A stretch of 64,000 bases of DNA from Nocardioidaceae bacterium (lineage in GTDB: Bacteria; Actinomycetota; Actinomycetes; Propionibacteriales; Nocardioidaceae): positions 84,448-148,447 of the forward strand of contig JAUJOO010000004.1 of assembly GCA_030447585.1 (NCBI GenBank), read 5' to 3'. The first letter of the stretch is position 1. The number at the start of each line of letters is the position of its first letter. The position numbers were made by a program, and so were the translations under genes. Under the pieces are notes generated by a model. It saw only the letters and a list, made by a program, of their open reading frames with translations, searched no databases and was not told the origin of the DNA. Below, in pieces: positions 37,751 to 46,919 of this stretch.

Positions 37751-38317
37751 CTAGGAGCTAGTGTCCAGCGTCACGTCACAGTTCTCCTCGGCATCCTCGC
37801 TGATGTTGGTCAATGCCTCCTGAAGCTTCGCTTGGTCCGCCGCCTCCGGTTGTTCGCCTTCGCTGAACGCTTCGAAAGCATCGATCAGCAGGGCGTAGTC
37901 TTCCTTCAGCTCGTCGGGAGCGCTCGACTCAAGCTCCTCGAAGGCTTCCAGCACCTGCTGCTGACCCTCTTCGGTGTTCTCATCGGCGTTCTCAAGGGCC
38001 TCGTCCGACTCAAACCTCTCCACTTTCAGGCAGTACAAATCGATTACCGGCTTGGCTTGTCTCGACGAGCCCCCCTGGTCCCTGCGGTCATTCGACGCGT
38101 CATCCCCGAGCACCAGCACTGTCGTGACGATGCCCACCCCAATCAGGATAACCACGACCGCTGCGGCGAGTGCCAGAATGCGATAGCCGCCGGGAGGGCC
38201 ACCCCAGCCGCCTTGGTCTGACTGGTCCGGAAACCCGGGCCCAAACCCAGGTGGACGACTCGACCCCGAAGGGGCGCCTTCGTGTGGAGGCCCACCGTGA
38301 GGACTGCTTGCTGTCAT
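37751..38317 (-). CDS. Membrane-anchored small protein, YC...C paralog family, member 4
   Basis: A 188-residue protein: Gly/Pro-rich tail, membrane helix about 46-70 (ILALAAAVVVILIGVGIVTT), then DLYCLKVERFESDEALENAD, an acidic segment ENTEEGQQQVLEAFEELESS, the core APDELKEDYALLIDAFEAF and a closing ENCDVTLDTSS. Its domain-coding DNA (37772-38000) is a near copy of 39895-40124 in member 5, which is a lipoprotein instead. It is therefore the intact reference for that frameshifted copy. Function unknown; the acidic outer domain with two Cys suggests a small extracytoplasmic binding or structural role. Confidence 0.75.
   Translation of the reverse strand: MTASSPHGGPPHEGAPSGSSRPPGFGPGFPDQSDQGGWGGPPGGYRILALAAAVVVILIGVGIVTTVLVLGDDASNDRRDQGGSSRQAKPVIDLYCLKVERFESDEALENADENTEEGQQQVLEAFEELESSAPDELKEDYALLIDAFEAFSEGEQPEAADQAKLQEALTNISEDAEENCDVTLDTSS
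37772..38000 (-). repeat. Direct repeat copy A (paralog domain duplication)
   Basis: 229 bases that align end to end with 39895-40124 (230 bases) with few substitutions and a single-base length difference. Both start CACGTCACA and end CTCAAGGGCC on the plus strand. They encode the same acidic domain in members 4 and 5, so this is a recent gene-domain duplication about 2.1 kb apart, not a mobile element. Confidence 0.75.
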
Positions 38318-38479
38318 GTCGCGATGGTACGTCCACTAGTCCCTGGGACGCACAACTGCAAGTAGGCGGTGGCCGACCGGTCGTTAGGAGAACAGCACGC
38401 ATCCCTGTGAGTCCGGCCGGGTCAACCACCACCATGGACGTTACTGTTCCGGTACCAGCGTGCGCTATCGGGAGTAGTT

Positions 38480-39754
38480 GTGACAGAGAGCCCCAGCAGT
38501 CGGCCGTCATCCGGGGCCGATGCCCCGTCATCCCCAAGGCTTCCCCGGCCTCCGGGCGGTCCGACCTCCCCGCACAGGCATCCTCCACCCGGCGCCATAC
38601 GGGGTCCGGACCAATACTGGCCAGGGTACGGCGACATGAGGTCAGCTCAGAGCGGCAACCATCCACCCCCTAGGCAAGCGCGCGTAAGCAGAATCGCAAC
38701 TGACATCGTGGTCGTTATGTGGGTGCTCGCGGCGATTGGCCTCGTAATCGCTCCCTTTCGTGATCTCGCCTTCGCCCGCGTCGGTGCTGGTTCGAATTTT
38801 GTCTATCGGGAGGCAGTGGACGGCTGGGGTCGGATCACCTCCACCATGGGCGGATCATCCTTGGACTATCACGGCCCCCGATATGCCATTCCTCTTTACG
38901 GACTGGCCGCACTGCTGCTGGTGGCAGCCGTCGGGACTGCCTTCTCGAGGGTGGCACGCTGGCCTCTGATCGTCGGTCGACAGGCGACTGTGGGCACACT
39001 GGTTGTCATCGCGCTCGCGGCAGCGGATGTGGCTGCTTCACTACGAATGGCAAACTTAGTGGCTGTGGAGAACGACCTCTTTTCAAAGTATGAGGTCCGG
39101 TACGGCGGCTTCGCCCTCGTCGCCATCGCTGCGTGGCTACTTATCGCTCTGATCCCTGCCTGGCGGGTGGGACGAGGCCGCGATGCAGTAAACCGAGCAT
39201 CGCTGGATTACCCTATGTCGTATGCACCGGCGGAAGCAAGGCTCGTGCTGGCTCTGCCCTGGTTTTTCGCCGGCTGCTTGGGCATCGGCGGATGTTTCCT
39301 GACCCTATGGAGGTGGTCGCAAGGCAGCAACTTCCAGGGAATCACTGGTTTGGGAACCTTCCGCACCGAAGGGCGTGGCGACGTATTGGACGGCGCCTTT
39401 GCGGTTCCTTTCATTGCGGCATATGCTCCGGCAGCACTTCTACTATTTCTGGGGGCAGGCGCGATCGTCTCCAGGTCACGGCGATGGCGGTGGATCAGCA
39501 CGGGACTCTATGGGTCCATCATGGCCAGTTCAGCTGCTATCGTCGTTCTGCTTAGCGGCCGCGCTTTCGTCTCGTTCGGGGAGTTGCCTTTCGTGGAAGC
39601 CGAGTACAGCCTTGCTTTAGGCTTCTGGTTGCTCGTGCTATCTGGCGTCTGCGCCCTGCTTGGTGCCCTTGTCGCCATAGTTATCCCCCACGTCGAACCT
39701 GACCCGACAGCGGCTGCGTCAGTTCCAGGGGGGTGGTCACCTCCACATCCTTGA
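38480..39754 (+). CDS. Eight-TM integral membrane protein of unknown function
   Basis: A 424-residue protein from GTG 38480. The N-terminal 65 residues are Pro/Ser-rich and cytoplasmic-like. Eight membrane helices follow, for example ATDIVVVMWVLAAIGLVIA, IPLYGLAALLLVAAVGTAF, VGTLVVIALAAADVAASL, ALVAIAAWLLIALIPAW, and the last LALGFWLLVLSGVCALLGAL. No transporter signature or catalytic motif is recognised. Codon use is less G/C-biased at third positions than in the neighbours (TTT, ATA, TTA codons occur), hinting at a different history. It is embedded among the YC...C paralogs on the opposite strand, and the shared Pro-rich tails suggest a membrane partnership. Confidence 0.7.
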   Translation: MTESPSSRPSSGADAPSSPRLPRPPGGPTSPHRHPPPGAIRGPDQYWPGYGDMRSAQSGNHPPPRQARVSRIATDIVVVMWVLAAIGLVIAPFRDLAFARVGAGSNFVYREAVDGWGRITSTMGGSSLDYHGPRYAIPLYGLAALLLVAAVGTAFSRVARWPLIVGRQATVGTLVVIALAAADVAASLRMANLVAVENDLFSKYEVRYGGFALVAIAAWLLIALIPAWRVGRGRDAVNRASLDYPMSYAPAEARLVLALPWFFAGCLGIGGCFLTLWRWSQGSNFQGITGLGTFRTEGRGDVLDGAFAVPFIAAYAPAALLLFLGAGAIVSRSRRWRWISTGLYGSIMASSAAIVVLLSGRAFVSFGELPFVEAEYSLALGFWLLVLSGVCALLGALVAIVIPHVEPDPTAAASVPGGWSPPHP

Positions 39755-39846
39755 CGGTCACTATCTGACGTGAAGCAGCACGGTGTCGCGGTGCGCAGAT
39801 GGTCAGATTCGCGTGACGCCGCATGCCCTATCCATAGGGGACGGTA

Positions 39847-39869
39847 AGCTGACCTGTCGACGGTTAGCT
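39847..39869. terminator. Terminator-like hairpin between convergent genes
   Basis: AGCTGACC (39847-39854) pairs with GGTTAGCT (39862-39869), eight pairs including one G-U, with a seven-base loop. A second small palindrome, CCCTAT-CC-ATAGGG, lies at 39826-39839. They sit in the 125-base gap between the 8-TM gene and the lipoprotein gene that converge here. Confidence 0.4.
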
Positions 39870-39879
39870 GATCTGGGTG

Positions 39880-40234
39880 TCAGGCGTTCATGTTCACGTC
39901 ACACTTCTTCTCGGCATCCTCGGTGATGTTGGTCAATGCCTCCTGAAAGCTTCGCTTGGTCCGCCGCCTCCGGTTGTTCGCCTTCGATGAACGCTTTGAA
40001 GGCATCGATCAGCAGGGCGTAGTCATCCTTCAGCTCGTCGGGAGCGCTTGACTCCAGGTCCTCGAAGGTGTCGAGCAACTGCTGCTGACCCTCTTCGGTG
40101 TTCTCATCGGCGTTCTCAAGGGCCTTGTCTGACTTATACTCCTTCAGCTTGTCGCAGTAGTCGTCGCCACCGCAGGCAGAAAGCGAACCGGTGGCCATGA
40201 TCGCCACGGCAGCCAGAGATGCAATGCGCTTCAT
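39880..40234 (-). CDS. Lipoprotein, YC...C paralog family, member 5, frameshifted near C-terminus
   Basis: ATG 40234 encodes a lipoprotein signal (MKRIASLAAVAIMATGSLSA then CGGD; lipobox LSAC) followed by DDYCDKLKEYKSDKALENAD, ENTEEGQQQLLDTFEDLESS, the core APDELKDDYALLIDAF and EAADQAKL. An extra A in AAA (39946-39948), absent from the matching site in member 4, shifts the frame and gives an early stop at 39899. Without it, the product would continue QEALTNITEDAEKKCDVNMNA to 39880 (117 residues), regaining the conserved last Cys. Confidence 0.7.
39895..40124 (-). repeat. Direct repeat copy B (paralog domain duplication)
   Basis: Partner of the repeat at 37772-38000. The one-base difference in length is the extra A at 39946-39948. 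Here the duplicated domain is attached to a lipoprotein signal peptide rather than a membrane helix. Confidence 0.75.
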
Positions 40235-40253
40235 CGTCTTCCTCTCGAGTTGT

Positions 40254-40583
40254 TCAGGTGTTCTTGATCTCGACGTCGCAGTTCTCGACTGCGTGGTCCT
40301 GGATGTGCTTGACCGCCGCCGCAGTGAACGGGGAGGGCGGCGACCCGAGCGCCGCGATCAGCGTGTCGTAGTCGTCTTGCAGCTCCTCGGGGGCGATGTC
40401 GCGGAACTTCTCCAGCTCGGCTTTGATCTTGTCGATGTCATCTGCCCCGAGATTGTCGAACTCGTTGCTCTCGGCGTTCTCCCGGAACTTGTCGCAGTAT
40501 TCGCTGCCGTCTCCGCCGCTGCAGGCGCTCAGCGTTGCCACGCTCATGACGACGACTGCTACGCACGAGGGAACTCGCTTCAT
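40254..40583 (-). CDS. Lipoprotein, YC...C paralog family, member 6
   Basis: A 109-residue lipoprotein from ATG 40583, with GGAGAAG just upstream. The signal is MKRVPSCVAVVVMSVATLSA, cleaved before Cys in LSAC. The mature domain has SEYCDKFRENAESNEFDNLG, KIKAELEKFRDIAPEELQDD with Y, and a closing VENCDVEIKNT. It is most like the C-terminal domain of member 2, despite a different anchor. It is 136 bases upstream (in gene order) of nothing obviously related; the pyrimidine operon ends on its other side. Confidence 0.78.
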   Translation of the reverse strand: MKRVPSCVAVVVMSVATLSACSGGDGSEYCDKFRENAESNEFDNLGADDIDKIKAELEKFRDIAPEELQDDYDTLIAALGSPPSPFTAAAVKHIQDHAVENCDVEIKNT

Positions 40584-40719
40584 GGCTTCTCCTTCAGTCA
40601 GAGGCGACACGATCGCGTCCGCTCGTCTGCGGTACGGAGCGACGACCTCGTGCACCGGAACTGAGCCACTCTTTCACACGGCCGTGTCAGCCGGGGAAGC
40701 ACCGGGGTGAGATGGCGGG

Positions 40720-41556
40720 TCAGCCGGCTTCAAGGGCGGCCGCCAGCTCCTCGCCGACGCGTCGAGCTTTGTTCCGCAGCGCCGCGACGTCCGGCCCGGC
40801 CGTGAGCACTTCACGCGACGAGCTGGGGAGGACGCGGTCCGCCACTGCGGCGAAGATCCGGCGGATGTCGGCGGGGGTTCCTCCCTGGGCTCCGAGCCCG
40901 GGTGCCAGCAGGGGACCGCCGATGTCGAGATCCTCGTCGACCCGGGCGAGGTTGGCGGCCACGACCGCGCCTACGGAGCCCCACGGCTCAGCGGAGGTGT
41001 TCTCCCGTCGGATCGCCGCGAGAACACCACCCGCCACACTGCGGCCGTCCCGCACGGCAGCCTGCACGTCCGACGCCTCAGGGTTGGAGGTCAGCGCCAG
41101 CACGAAGACGCCGGCGCCGTGCCGCTTGGCGGTGGTGAAGGCCGGACGCATCGACTCGAACCCGAGGTAGGGGCTGAGCGTGATGGCGTCGACGGCCAGT
41201 GGTGATGTCTGGTCGAGATAGGCGTCGGCATACCCCTGCATCGTGGAGCCGATGTCGCCACGCTTCGCGTCCAGCAGCACGAGCGTGTTGCTCGTGCGCA
41301 GCGTCGCCACCAGCGACTCGAGTACGGCGATGCCACGAGAGCCGTGCCGCTCGAAGAACGCGGACTGCGGCTTCACGACAGCCACCTGGTCCGCGAGCGC
41401 CTCGGCGCAGGTCATCGTGAACCGCTCGAGACCGGTGACGTCGTCGTCCAGCCCCCACTCGCGCAGCAGCGACACGTGCGGGTCTACACCGACGCACAAC
41501 GGGCCGAGCTTGTCGACGGCGCCACGGAGCCGCAGTCCGAAGGGTGGTTGTGTCAT
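40720..41556 (-). CDS. pyrF: Orotidine 5'-phosphate decarboxylase
   Basis: A 278-residue type 2 OMP decarboxylase, the last step to UMP. Catalytic motif LLDAKRGDIGSTMQGYADAY (about residues 91-110) with the active Lys in DAKRGD; LCVGVDPHVSLL near the N-terminus; LLAPGLGAQGGTPAD near the C-terminus. ATG 41556 lies one base after the pyrD stop. Final gene of the pyr operon. Confidence 0.95.
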   Translation of the reverse strand: MTQPPFGLRLRGAVDKLGPLCVGVDPHVSLLREWGLDDDVTGLERFTMTCAEALADQVAVVKPQSAFFERHGSRGIAVLESLVATLRTSNTLVLLDAKRGDIGSTMQGYADAYLDQTSPLAVDAITLSPYLGFESMRPAFTTAKRHGAGVFVLALTSNPEASDVQAAVRDGRSVAGGVLAAIRRENTSAEPWGSVGAVVAANLARVDEDLDIGGPLLAPGLGAQGGTPADIRRIFAAVADRVLPSSSREVLTAGPDVAALRNKARRVGEELAAALEAG

Positions 41557-41557
41557 G

Positions 41558-42514
41558 TCAGCTGCCTCCGATGGACGGATGAGCGAGGCCGATCGCCTCG
41601 GACACCTTGGCAATCCCTCGTGTCGCCAGCTCCTCTCGCAGCTCTTTGAGCACCCGGACCGGCGCGCAGGGGTCGTTGAAGATCGCCGTGCCGACTTGGA
41701 TGGCGCTGGCGCCTGCGGCGATGAACTGCAGCGCATCTGCGCCCGTGCGGATGCCTCCCACCCCGATGATCGGAACACCTGGCAACGCCCGGGACACCTC
41801 CCACACCGCGCGCAGGGCAACCGGCTTGATCGCCGGTCCCGACAGCCCGCCTGTCACTCCGGCCAGCGCGGGACGCATCCGGTCGAGCTGGATGTCGAGG
41901 CCGAGCAGGGTGTTGATCATCACCAGTCCGTCCGCCCCCGCGGCCATGACCGCTGTGGCGATCTCCGCGATGCTGGTGACGTCGGGAGACAGCTTGGCGA
42001 AGATGGGCAGGCCACGAGGAGTGTCACGGCGTACGACGGAGAGCACCCGACCCGCTTGGAGCGGGTCACAGGCGAACACGAGACCGCGGTCCTCGACGTT
42101 CGGGCAGGAGATGTTCACCTCGATCGCGGCGACGCCGGGTGAGTTACCTACCCGGCGGGCAAGCTCGGCGTACTCCCCCAACGAGCTGGCCGCGATCGAG
42201 ACGATGGGTCTGGCGTCGTGTCTCAGCAGCCACGGCAGGTCCGTGGCGAGGAAGGCGTCGATGCCGGGACCTTGGAGCCCGATGGAGTTGAGCATTCCGG
42301 ATGCCGTCTCCGACATCCGGGGAGTCGCCCGTCCGGAGCGGGCATCACGCATGATCGACTTCGTGACGACGGCCCCGAGGTCGGCCACGTCGAAGAACTG
42401 GTGAAGCTCGCGACCCGCCGCAGCACACCCACTCGCCGTCATCACCGGGTTGTCGAGATGGACGTCTGCAAGCACCGTCGACAGGTCGACGTCCTCCGGA
42501 CGGAGCCGGCCCAT
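41558..42514 (-). CDS. pyrD: Dihydroorotate dehydrogenase, class 1B catalytic subunit
   Basis: A 318-residue FMN enzyme. The active-site cysteine is in VNISCPNVEDRG (about residues 124-135), with KLSPDVTSIAE, MINTLLGLDIQ and the phosphate-binding IIGVGGIRTGADAL. Class 1B works with the PyrK iron-sulfur flavoprotein and uses NAD+, which matches the pyrK gene coupled directly upstream (TGATG overlap at 42514). Confidence 0.94.
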   Translation of the reverse strand: MGRLRPEDVDLSTVLADVHLDNPVMTASGCAAAGRELHQFFDVADLGAVVTKSIMRDARSGRATPRMSETASGMLNSIGLQGPGIDAFLATDLPWLLRHDARPIVSIAASSLGEYAELARRVGNSPGVAAIEVNISCPNVEDRGLVFACDPLQAGRVLSVVRRDTPRGLPIFAKLSPDVTSIAEIATAVMAAGADGLVMINTLLGLDIQLDRMRPALAGVTGGLSGPAIKPVALRAVWEVSRALPGVPIIGVGGIRTGADALQFIAAGASAIQVGTAIFNDPCAPVRVLKELREELATRGIAKVSEAIGLAHPSIGGS

Positions 42515-43392
42515 CAGCGACCTCCCGATCGCGGTGCGCCGAACGTCCCCGGCGGAACAGTCCCGATGTCGTCCCACCTGACCTTGTCGCCGGCGAACAC
42601 CGGCCCCTCGACACAGGAACGGACCATCCGGGTCACGTTGTCGTCGCCGACGACCGGCAGGACACAGGTCATGCACACCCCGATCCCGCAGGCCATGTCC
42701 TCCTCGACCGCCGTCTGTGTCCAGGCACCATGCTCGAGTGCCAGCTGCGTGACTGCCTTGAGCATGCCCATCGGTCCGCAGGAGTAGACCACCTCCACGC
42801 CCCGGTTGAACAGGGCGGGAAGCGCGTCTGTCACCACACCCTTGATCCCCACCGAACCGTCCTCGGTCGTCACGGTCACCGAGTGCGCGGCACGTTTCGC
42901 CTCCAGGGCGCCGAACAGCCTCGACTCCGTCGCGGCGCCGAGCACCATGTGGACCGAGCACTTGCGCTCGCGGAGCCGTTCGGCGAGGCCGAACAGCGGA
43001 GCGGACCCGTATCCGCCCCCCACCAGTGCGCACCCAACCGGCTCCTTGGGCAGCGCGAAGGGGCGACCGAGCGGCCCCACCACGTCGACCGGGTCGTGGG
43101 CGGCCAGCCTTGCCATCCACTGGGTTCCGCGGCCGCGAGCGGAGAAGACGATCTCGACAGTGCCGCCGTAGACACCGGCCGGCCGCACCCGGTAGATCGA
43201 GAAAGCCCGGCGGAGCAGGGCTCCCGACGTGTCTCCTCCTACGGCCAAGGCCACGAAGCTGCCGGGTCGGGTGCGCTCGGCGATTCCGTCCGCGACCAAC
43301 GTCAGATGCCAGTAATCGCCGACCCGCTTGTTCGAGAAGACCTTGGCGGTGACCTGGAGGGGTCCCCGTGTCGTCGCGGCCGTGCTGGTCAC
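42514..43392 (-). CDS. pyrK: Dihydroorotate dehydrogenase electron transfer subunit
   Basis: A 292-residue subunit with an FAD/NAD-binding reductase fold ([28 protein letters not shown]) and a C-terminal 2Fe-2S site [16 protein letters not shown] plus a fourth Cys in [10 protein letters not shown]. It passes electrons from PyrD to NAD+. The GTG at 43392 overlaps the carB stop (GTGA). Confidence 0.94.
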   Translation of the reverse strand: MTSTAATTRGPLQVTAKVFSNKRVGDYWHLTLVADGIAERTRPGSFVALAVGGDTSGALLRRAFSIYRVRPAGVYGGTVEIVFSARGRGTQWMARLAAHDPVDVVGPLGRPFALPKEPVGCALVGGGYGSAPLFGLAERLRERKCSVHMVLGAATESRLFGALEAKRAAHSVTVTTEDGSVGIKGVVTDALPALFNRGVEVVYSCGPMGMLKAVTQLALEHGAWTQTAVEEDMACGIGVCMTCVLPVVGDDNVTRMVRSCVEGPVFAGDKVRWDDIGTVPPGTFGAPRSGGR

Positions 43393-46300
43393 AGCGAAGC
43401 CCCTTGCCCCGATGTGTCGGCTTCGGCTCCCCGGCCCCTCGCCCACGACTGCAAAGAGCGCACGCCGAGCTTACCGACTCGCAACGCCTCGATACCGAGC
43501 ACTGCGGCGCCAAGGCCCTGGACGGTGGTGATGCAGGGGATGTTCTGCGCCACCGAGGCAGTGCGGATCTCGTACCCGTCGAAACGGGGTGAGCCTTTGG
43601 ATGTCGACCCGTGAGGGGTGTTGATGACGAGGTCCACCTCACCGGCGAGGATGCGCCCGACAATGGTCGGTTCGCCGTTCGGACCGACCCCCTCGGAGTG
43701 CTTTCGCACGAGCGTCGCGGCCACGCCGTTGCGGCGGAGTACCTCGGCGGTGCCGGCGGTCGCGAGGATCTCGAACCCCAGGTCGGCAAGTCGCTTGACC
43801 GGGAAGATCAGGTGTCGCTTGTCGCGGTTGGCCACGGAGACGAATGCCCGCCCGCGGAGGGGCAGCCCTCCGATCGCGGCGGCCTGGGCTTTCGCGAACG
43901 CCGTTGAGAAGTCTGCGTCGACGCCCATCACCTCACCCGTCGACCTCATCTCCGGTCCGAGCACGGTGTCGACCCCTGCCCCGTCGAAGGTCAGGAACCG
44001 GTTGAACGGCATCACCGCCACCTTGACGGCAACCCCGTGCTCACCGTCCGCGCCGGCGCCGTCCCCCTCGGCCGGTAGCATCCCCTCCACGCGAAGTGCG
44101 GCGATGGTGCTTCCGAGCATGACCCGGGCCGCCGCCTTGGCGAGGGGGTACCGGTCGCCTTCGACACGAAAGGCACCGTCCTGGATGCGCGGGGGTTCGC
44201 TTCGAGCACGTACAGGACGTCCGAGGCGAGCGCGAACTGGATGTTCAGCAGGCCAAGGACACCGACCCCACGGGCGACCAGGTGCGTTGCCGCGCGGATC
44301 CGCTCGACGGTGTCGCTGCCCAGCGTGATCGGGGGCAGCACACATGACGAGTCCCCCGAGTGAACACCGGCCTCCTCGATGTGCTCCATCACCCCGCCGA
44401 TGAAGAGCTCGTCGCCGTCGAAGAGCGCGTCCACGTCGATCTCGACGGCGTCGTCGAGGAAGGCGTCGACGAGAACCGGGTGCAGCGGTGAGATCTGGGT
44501 GGCGCGCGCGATGTAGGCGCGCAGGGAGTTGTCGTCGTACACGATCTCCATGCCACGCCCGCCGAGCACGAACGAAGGTCGGACGAGGAGCGGAAAGCCT
44601 ATCTCGTCGGCGATGCGCTTGGCCTCGTCGAACGACGTGGCTGTGCCGTGCTTGGGTGCCGGCAGGCCCGCGGCAGCGAGCACACGACCGAAGGCGCCCC
44701 GGTCCTCGGCGAGGTCGATGGCGTCCGGGCTGGTGCCGACGATGGGGACTCCCGCAGCGGCCAGGCCGTGGGCCAGGGCGAGCGGCGTCTGGCCACCCAG
44801 CTGGACGAGCACACCGGCGACCGGGCCAGCCGCTGTCTCAGCAGCGACCACCTCAAGCACGTCCTCCAGCGTCAGCGGCTCGAAGTAGAGGCGGTCGGAG
44901 GTGTCGTAGTCGGTGGAGACGGTCTCAGGGTTGCAGTTCACCATCACCGTCTCGTAGCCGGCTGCCGACAACGCCATGGACGCGTGCACGCAGGAGTAGT
45001 CGAACTCGATGCCCTGGCCGATCCGGTTAGGTCCACTGCCCAAGATGATCACCGCCGGTCGGCTGCGCGCCGCGACCTCTGTCTCCTCGTCGTACGTCGA
45101 GTAGTGGTACGGCGTGCGCGCCGCGAACTCCGCCGCGCAGGTGTCGACGGTCTTGAACACCGGCCGGACACCCAGCGCCTGGCGAACGCCACGGACCACC
45201 TCCGCGGTGCTGTGCGTCAGCTCGGCGACCTGCAGATCCGAGAACCCGTGGCGCTTCGCCCGGCGCAGCAGGTGCGGGGTGAGCACGGGCGCTGTGGCGA
45301 GCTCCTGGGCGATCTCGTCTATCAGGAGGAGCTGGTCGACGAACCAGGGGTCGATGCCGGTTGCGGCGTGCACCTCGCCGACGTCGGCGCCGGCGCGCAG
45401 AGCATCCATGACGACCCGCAGCCGGCCGTCGCGGGCACAGCAGCGGCGGCGAGCAGGCTTTGCTTGTCGCCTGGCTCCTGGGCCCAGCTGAAGGCGGCGT
45501 CGGGCTTGTCCATGGAGCGCAAGGCCTTTTGCAGGGCCTCGGTGAAGTTGCGCCCGATCGCCATCGCCTCGCCCACGCTCTTCATGTGCGTCGTCAGCAC
45601 CGGGTCCGCCGCCGGAAACTTCTCGAAGGCGAAGCGGGGAACCTTGACGACCACGTAGTCGAGCGCCGGCTCGAAGCTCGCGGGTGTCTCGGTCGTGACG
45701 TCGTTGGAGATCTCGTCGAGAGAGTAGCCAAGGGCGACCTTTGCGGCGATCTTGGCGATCGGGAAGCCGGTGGCCTTCGAGGCGAGTGCGCTCGAGCGGG
45801 ACACCCGGGGGTTCATCTCGATGACGATCATCCGGCCGTCTTCGGGGTCGACGGCGAACTGGATGTTGCAGCCGCCGGTCTCCACGCCGACTGCCCGGAT
45901 CACCGCAATCGCCATGTCGCGCATCCGCTGGTACTCGCGGTCGGTCAGGGTCATCGCCGGCGCGACGGTGATCGAGTCACCGGTATGGACGCCCATCGGG
46001 TCGAGGTTCTCGATGGAGCAGACGATCACCGTGTTGTCATGGCCGTCACGCATCACCTCGAGCTCGTACTCCTTCCAGCCGAGGACCGACTCCTCGAGGA
46101 GCACCTCGGTCGTCGGGCTGGCATCGAGGCCGGCCCCGGCGATCCGGTGCAGGCCCTCGACGTCGTACGCGAGGCCGGACCCAGCGCCTCCCATGGTGAA
46201 CGACGGGCGGACGACGACCGGGAAGCCGAGAGACTCGGCGGCGACGCAGCACTCGGCGACAGAGTGGCAGACCACACTGCGTGCCACCTCACCGCCGAGC

Positions 46301-46713
46301 GACTCGACCACACCCTTGAAGACGTCCCGATTCTCACCCGCCTCGATGGCAGCCACGGAGGCGCCGATGAGCTCGACGTCGTACTTGTCGAGGGTGCCGT
46401 CGCGCGCGAGCCCGACCGCGATGTTGAGGGCCGTCTGCCCACCCAAGGTCGCCAGCAAGGCGTCGGGCCGTTCCTTCTCGATGACGTGGGTGACGAACTC
46501 AGCGGTGATCGGCTCGACGTACGTCGCATCGGCCACCTCGGGATCGGTCATGATCGTCGCCGGGTTGGAGTTCACCAAGACCACCCGAAGCCCCTCCGAC
46601 CTGAGCACCCGGCAGGCCTGGGTGCCCGAGTAGTCGAACTCGCAGCCCTGCCCGATCACGATCGGACCGGACCCGATGACCAGCACCGACGAGATGTCCT
46701 GCCGTCGCGGCAT
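43389..46713 (-). CDS. carB: Carbamoyl phosphate synthase large subunit, two frameshifts
   Basis: ATG 46713 ([20 protein letters not shown]) has GGAGGG upstream. Two ATP-grasp halves and a C-terminal MGS regulatory domain are all present, but in three frames. Break 1 lies at a CCC run (plus-strand GGG 45433-45435), where one extra C gives [19 protein letters not shown]. Break 2 lies at a five-C run (plus 44144-44148), where one extra C gives [17 protein letters not shown]. Repaired length is 1108 residues, the normal size. An enzyme this central is unlikely to be dead, and both breaks are homopolymer losses, so sequencing error is the simplest explanation. It provides carbamoyl phosphate for pyrimidines and arginine. 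Confidence 0.9.
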
Positions 46714-46761
46714 CAGCCCTCCACCTCGCCGCCAGCGTCGACGGCGCGACCGGCGTCGACA

Positions 46762-46877
46762 GTCTGGACCGTGCAGGGACGGCCGGGTCCCTGGGGGTGC
46801 GCCGCCGCGCAACCAGCCTCGCTCCTTCGTCGCTTCGGCGGCCAGTCCCATCCACCCCGGCGTCGCACCGTCCAGAC
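46762..46877. repeat. Palindromic repeat element 1, carA-carB junction
   Basis: The outer arms GTCTGGACCGTGC (46762-46774) and GCACCGTCCAGAC (46865-46877) pair with one mismatch. Nested inside are AGGGAC/GTCCCT (46775-46792), a GGGGTG/CACCCC pair and GCCGCCG/CGGCGGC (46801-46842). On the minus strand it contains GTGGATGGGACTGGCCG (46839-46855), also found with one change in element 2. This marks it as one copy of a repeat family. Confidence 0.6.
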
Positions 46878-46919
46878 CCCCGGCCTCTGGGTCGGGGCGG
46901 TCGCGCCACTCCTCGAGAC

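Noticed and set aside
41558..43789. A single large pyrK-pyrD fusion from the long open frame starting at 43789
   Set aside because: The region upstream of 42514 in that frame is low-complexity and antisense-like in composition; PyrK is clearly encoded in another frame over the same bases.
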